Shown in pieces: positions 62,275 through 64,000 of a stretch of DNA of 64,000 nt. Numbering within the stretch: position 1 is the first letter of the stretch; every line of letters starts with the position of its first letter. Source of the DNA: Runella rosea. Its GTDB lineage: Bacteria > Bacteroidota > Bacteroidia > Cytophagales > Spirosomataceae. The notes under the pieces were generated by a model. The model was not told the DNA's origin and made no database searches. It was given only the letters and a program-made list of their open reading frames with translations. Position numbers and translations under genes: made by a program. The DNA lies in NCBI RefSeq assembly GCF_003325355.1, contig NZ_CP030850.1:806001-870000 (forward strand), written 5' to 3'.

Positions 62275-63432
62275 ATGAAAAATCAACGCACTCTATTCCT
62301 GCAAATTTCCCTTTTCATTGTTACACTGGCAACGACCTCGTTGTCGGGTGCAGAGTGGATGTTTGGGCGGCCGTTTGATTTGCCTTTTTTCAAAATTGAA
62401 AATCCCCTGGGATGGTCTGAATTTTGGCAAGGGTTTCGATTCTCTATTCCATTTCTAGGTATTTTGACCGTGCACGAATTTGGGCATTATTTTGCGGCAA
62501 AACGCCACCATGTGCGCGTCACCCTCCCTTATTATATCCCGCTCTGGCTTGGTTTTGGGCAAACCATCGGAACCTTGGGCGCATTTATTCGCATCAAAGA
62601 GTTTATTCGCTCCCGGGTAAAATACTTTGACATCGGCATTGCGGGCCCGTTGGCAGGTTTCGTGGTTGCGGTGGGGGTTTTATGGTATGGCTTTGCCACC
62701 CTCCCAACGCTGGATTATATTTTCAAAATCCACCCCGAATACCAAAAATTTGGAATGGGTTTTGCCCGCGTGGTGTATGCCAATCAAAACATGACGGGCA
62801 ATATCTTATTGGGTGACAACCTACTGTTCTCTTTCTTTAAAAACTACGTAGCTGACCCTACTCGTTTGCCTCCACCGCAAGAAATCATGCACTATCCTCT
62901 GATTCTGGCGGGATATTTGGCGTTGTTTTTCACTTCGCTCAACCTCATCCCAATTGGTCAATTAGACGGCGGGCACGTGTTGTACGGACTCATCGGTGGC
63001 AAGAATTTCAAAATTGTTGCTCCAATCCTTTTCTTTGTTTTTATCACGTATGCGGGTCTTGGTTCGTACCGACCCGGCGAATTTGCCATTGCCGATGACG
63101 GCGCTTTTTGGCAAAAAATTGGTTCATTGGGCCTATATATTCTCTTTTTACAAATCTGTTTCAGTCGCATTACCGACGATAACCCACTCACCAGCTGGAT
63201 GCTGGCATTATTGTCGGTCGCCATTCAGTTTGGTACATCTATGCTCTTTCCCACTTGGGAGGGCTACTCAGGATTTTTGGTTTTCGGGTTTTTATTAGGG
63301 CGTATTTTAGGCGTTCATCACCCTCCCACCGAAGATAATCTACCGTTAAATCGTACGCGTCAAATTTTAGGTTGGCTGACTTTACTTATCTTTGTGCTTT
63401 GTTTTAGTCCAAAGCCGTTTGTTATTATGTAA
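62275..63432 (+). CDS. Site-2 protease family (M50) membrane metalloprotease
   Basis: 385 residues with about eight membrane segments. Zinc motif HEFGH (67-71) in VHEFGHYFAAKRHHV, then LPYYIPLWLGFGQTIGTLGAFIRIKE (conserved GTxGAxIRI), DIGIAGPLAGFVVAVGV, and the third zinc ligand in NLIPIGQLDGGHVLYGL. Intramembrane proteolysis of a membrane-bound regulator is the family role. No PDZ domain is visible. The anti-sigma factor at 9790 is a possible but unproven substrate type. 33 bases after the HAD gene. Confidence 0.93.
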   Translation: MKNQRTLFLQISLFIVTLATTSLSGAEWMFGRPFDLPFFKIENPLGWSEFWQGFRFSIPFLGILTVHEFGHYFAAKRHHVRVTLPYYIPLWLGFGQTIGTLGAFIRIKEFIRSRVKYFDIGIAGPLAGFVVAVGVLWYGFATLPTLDYIFKIHPEYQKFGMGFARVVYANQNMTGNILLGDNLLFSFFKNYVADPTRLPPPQEIMHYPLILAGYLALFFTSLNLIPIGQLDGGHVLYGLIGGKNFKIVAPILFFVFITYAGLGSYRPGEFAIADDGAFWQKIGSLGLYILFLQICFSRITDDNPLTSWMLALLSVAIQFGTSMLFPTWEGYSGFLVFGFLLGRILGVHHPPTEDNLPLNRTRQILGWLTLLIFVLCFSPKPFVIM

Positions 63433-63479
63433 ATTGGGGCGTATCCAATAATTTAGGTCTACCGTCCAACGTCACATCA

Positions 63480-64000
63480 ATGATTATTTCGCTCGCCCAA
63501 CGCGCTACCCAAGCGCAAGAATATTATTTTTCAGTCAAACTCGCCGAAGTCCGTAAGCTCATTTCGGCGGGGCATGATGTTATTAATATGGGTATCGGCA
63601 ACCCCGATCAATCGCCTTCCGAAGCCACCATCGAAGCCCTTCACCGTTCTGCTTTAGAGGCAGGCAGTCACGGGTATCAATCCTACAAAGGGATTCCAGC
63701 GCTACGTCAGGGCATTGCGCAATGGTACCAAAGAATCTATGACGTTACCTTAGACCCCGAAACCGAGATTTTGCCTTTGATTGGCTCCAAAGAAGGCATC
63801 ACCCACATCAGCATGACGTTTTTAGACGCGGGCGATGAGGTCTTGGTGCCCGAACTTGGCTATCCTGCCTACCGCGCCGTGAGTCAAATGGTGGGCGCAA
63901 ATGTCATCGAATACCCTTTGCTCGAAGACCAAGGCTGGCAGCCCGATTGGGAAATCATGCATTCGCTGGTAGGCCCACAGACCAAACTACTTTGGCTTAA
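63480..64000 (+). CDS. PLP-dependent class I/II aminotransferase (3' end outside window)
   Basis: Starts at ATG 63480 (MIISLAQRATQAQEYYFSVKLAE); only about 173 residues are inside the window. Visible: INMGIGNPDQSPSEATIEAL, GYQSYKGIPALRQGIAQWY (substrate arm), the cofactor loop GSKEGITHISMTFLDAGDEVLVPELGYPAYRAV. The early part fits an LL-diaminopimelate or aspartate-type aminotransferase, and the PLP lysine lies beyond the edge. Follows the protease gene by 47 bases. Confidence 0.88.
   Translation, partial: MIISLAQRATQAQEYYFSVKLAEVRKLISAGHDVINMGIGNPDQSPSEATIEALHRSALEAGSHGYQSYKGIPALRQGIAQWYQRIYDVTLDPETEILPLIGSKEGITHISMTFLDAGDEVLVPELGYPAYRAVSQMVGANVIEYPLLEDQGWQPDWEIMHSLVGPQTKLLWL

Noticed and set aside
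1-64000. CRISPR array, prophage or complete insertion sequence
   Set aside because: No regularly spaced direct repeats, no transposase or phage structural gene was found. Only an integrase arm-like orphan and short repeats are present.

Overview
The window looks like a chromosomal segment of a Bacteroidota species, most likely Cytophagales (Spirosomaceae/Runella-like; this placement is inference). The support is: promoters of the Bacteroidota type (TTTG, about 20 bp, TAnnTTTG) in front of several genes, almost no Shine-Dalgarno sequences, a HU-CCDC81/SPOR protein, TonB-type and outer-membrane barrel proteins, DUF4783 and DUF6580 proteins, and small-protein starts dominated by ATG. Most of the window is ordinary core genome with short gaps and many clear hairpin terminators.

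Layout. 1-7994: RNase H (cut by the left edge), tRNA methyltransferase TrmN6, aerobic coproporphyrinogen oxidase, topoisomerase IV subunit A, a SanA/YdcF protein, a sugar-phosphate isomerase-like protein and an RlmI-type rRNA methyltransferase. 8098-14681: exported truncated globin, an HMA-like membrane protein, an ECF sigma/anti-sigma pair, a Dabb protein, a zinc phospholipase C-like protein, a cellobiose 2-epimerase-like enzyme and a NYN nuclease-like/cold-shock fusion. 14792-22280: PdxH, DUF349 protein, two identical tRNA-Thr genes, small lipoprotein, GyrA, TPR protein. 22281-25660: a low-density stretch with a decayed copy of the TPR gene end, an XRE regulator with an operator array, a candidate small RNA, DapD and an AT-rich motif cluster before gapA. 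25661-36712: GapA, TrmB, FolC, then an envelope block on the minus strand (TonB-like, HU/SPOR, outer-membrane barrel, 1005-residue TPR protein) and ribosomal protein S20. 36830-46637: mixed housekeeping genes ending with glycerol-3-phosphate dehydrogenase, galactokinase and tRNA-Arg. 46891-58310: the accessory part, with a TPR lipoprotein, a decayed intergenic zone, an orphan protein with an integrase arm-like N-terminus, an alginate-export-type porin with a small two-repeat partner, an APH/AAA kinase, a receiver-CRP fusion regulator, a mini zinc ribbon, a DUF819 transporter and a tRNA-like RNA. 58491-64000: Lrp regulator, MBL/beta-CASP nuclease, AccA, HAD phosphatase, site-2 protease and the start of an aminotransferase.

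The best candidate for something undescribed is the minus-strand RNA at 58149-58310. It has tRNA-like ends (8-bp closing stem, Leu-type D-arm, T-loop) but is about twice the length of a tRNA. It sits behind a consensus promoter, and the next minus-strand terminator lies between it and the DUF819 gene. Second are two intergenic elements at 48867 and 55768 made of a hairpin, 8-9 nt and an identical 17-mer, which bracket the 49.7-55.4 kb accessory block. Third is a candidate regulatory circuit: CRP/FNR-type palindromes in front of the receiver-CRP fusion gene.
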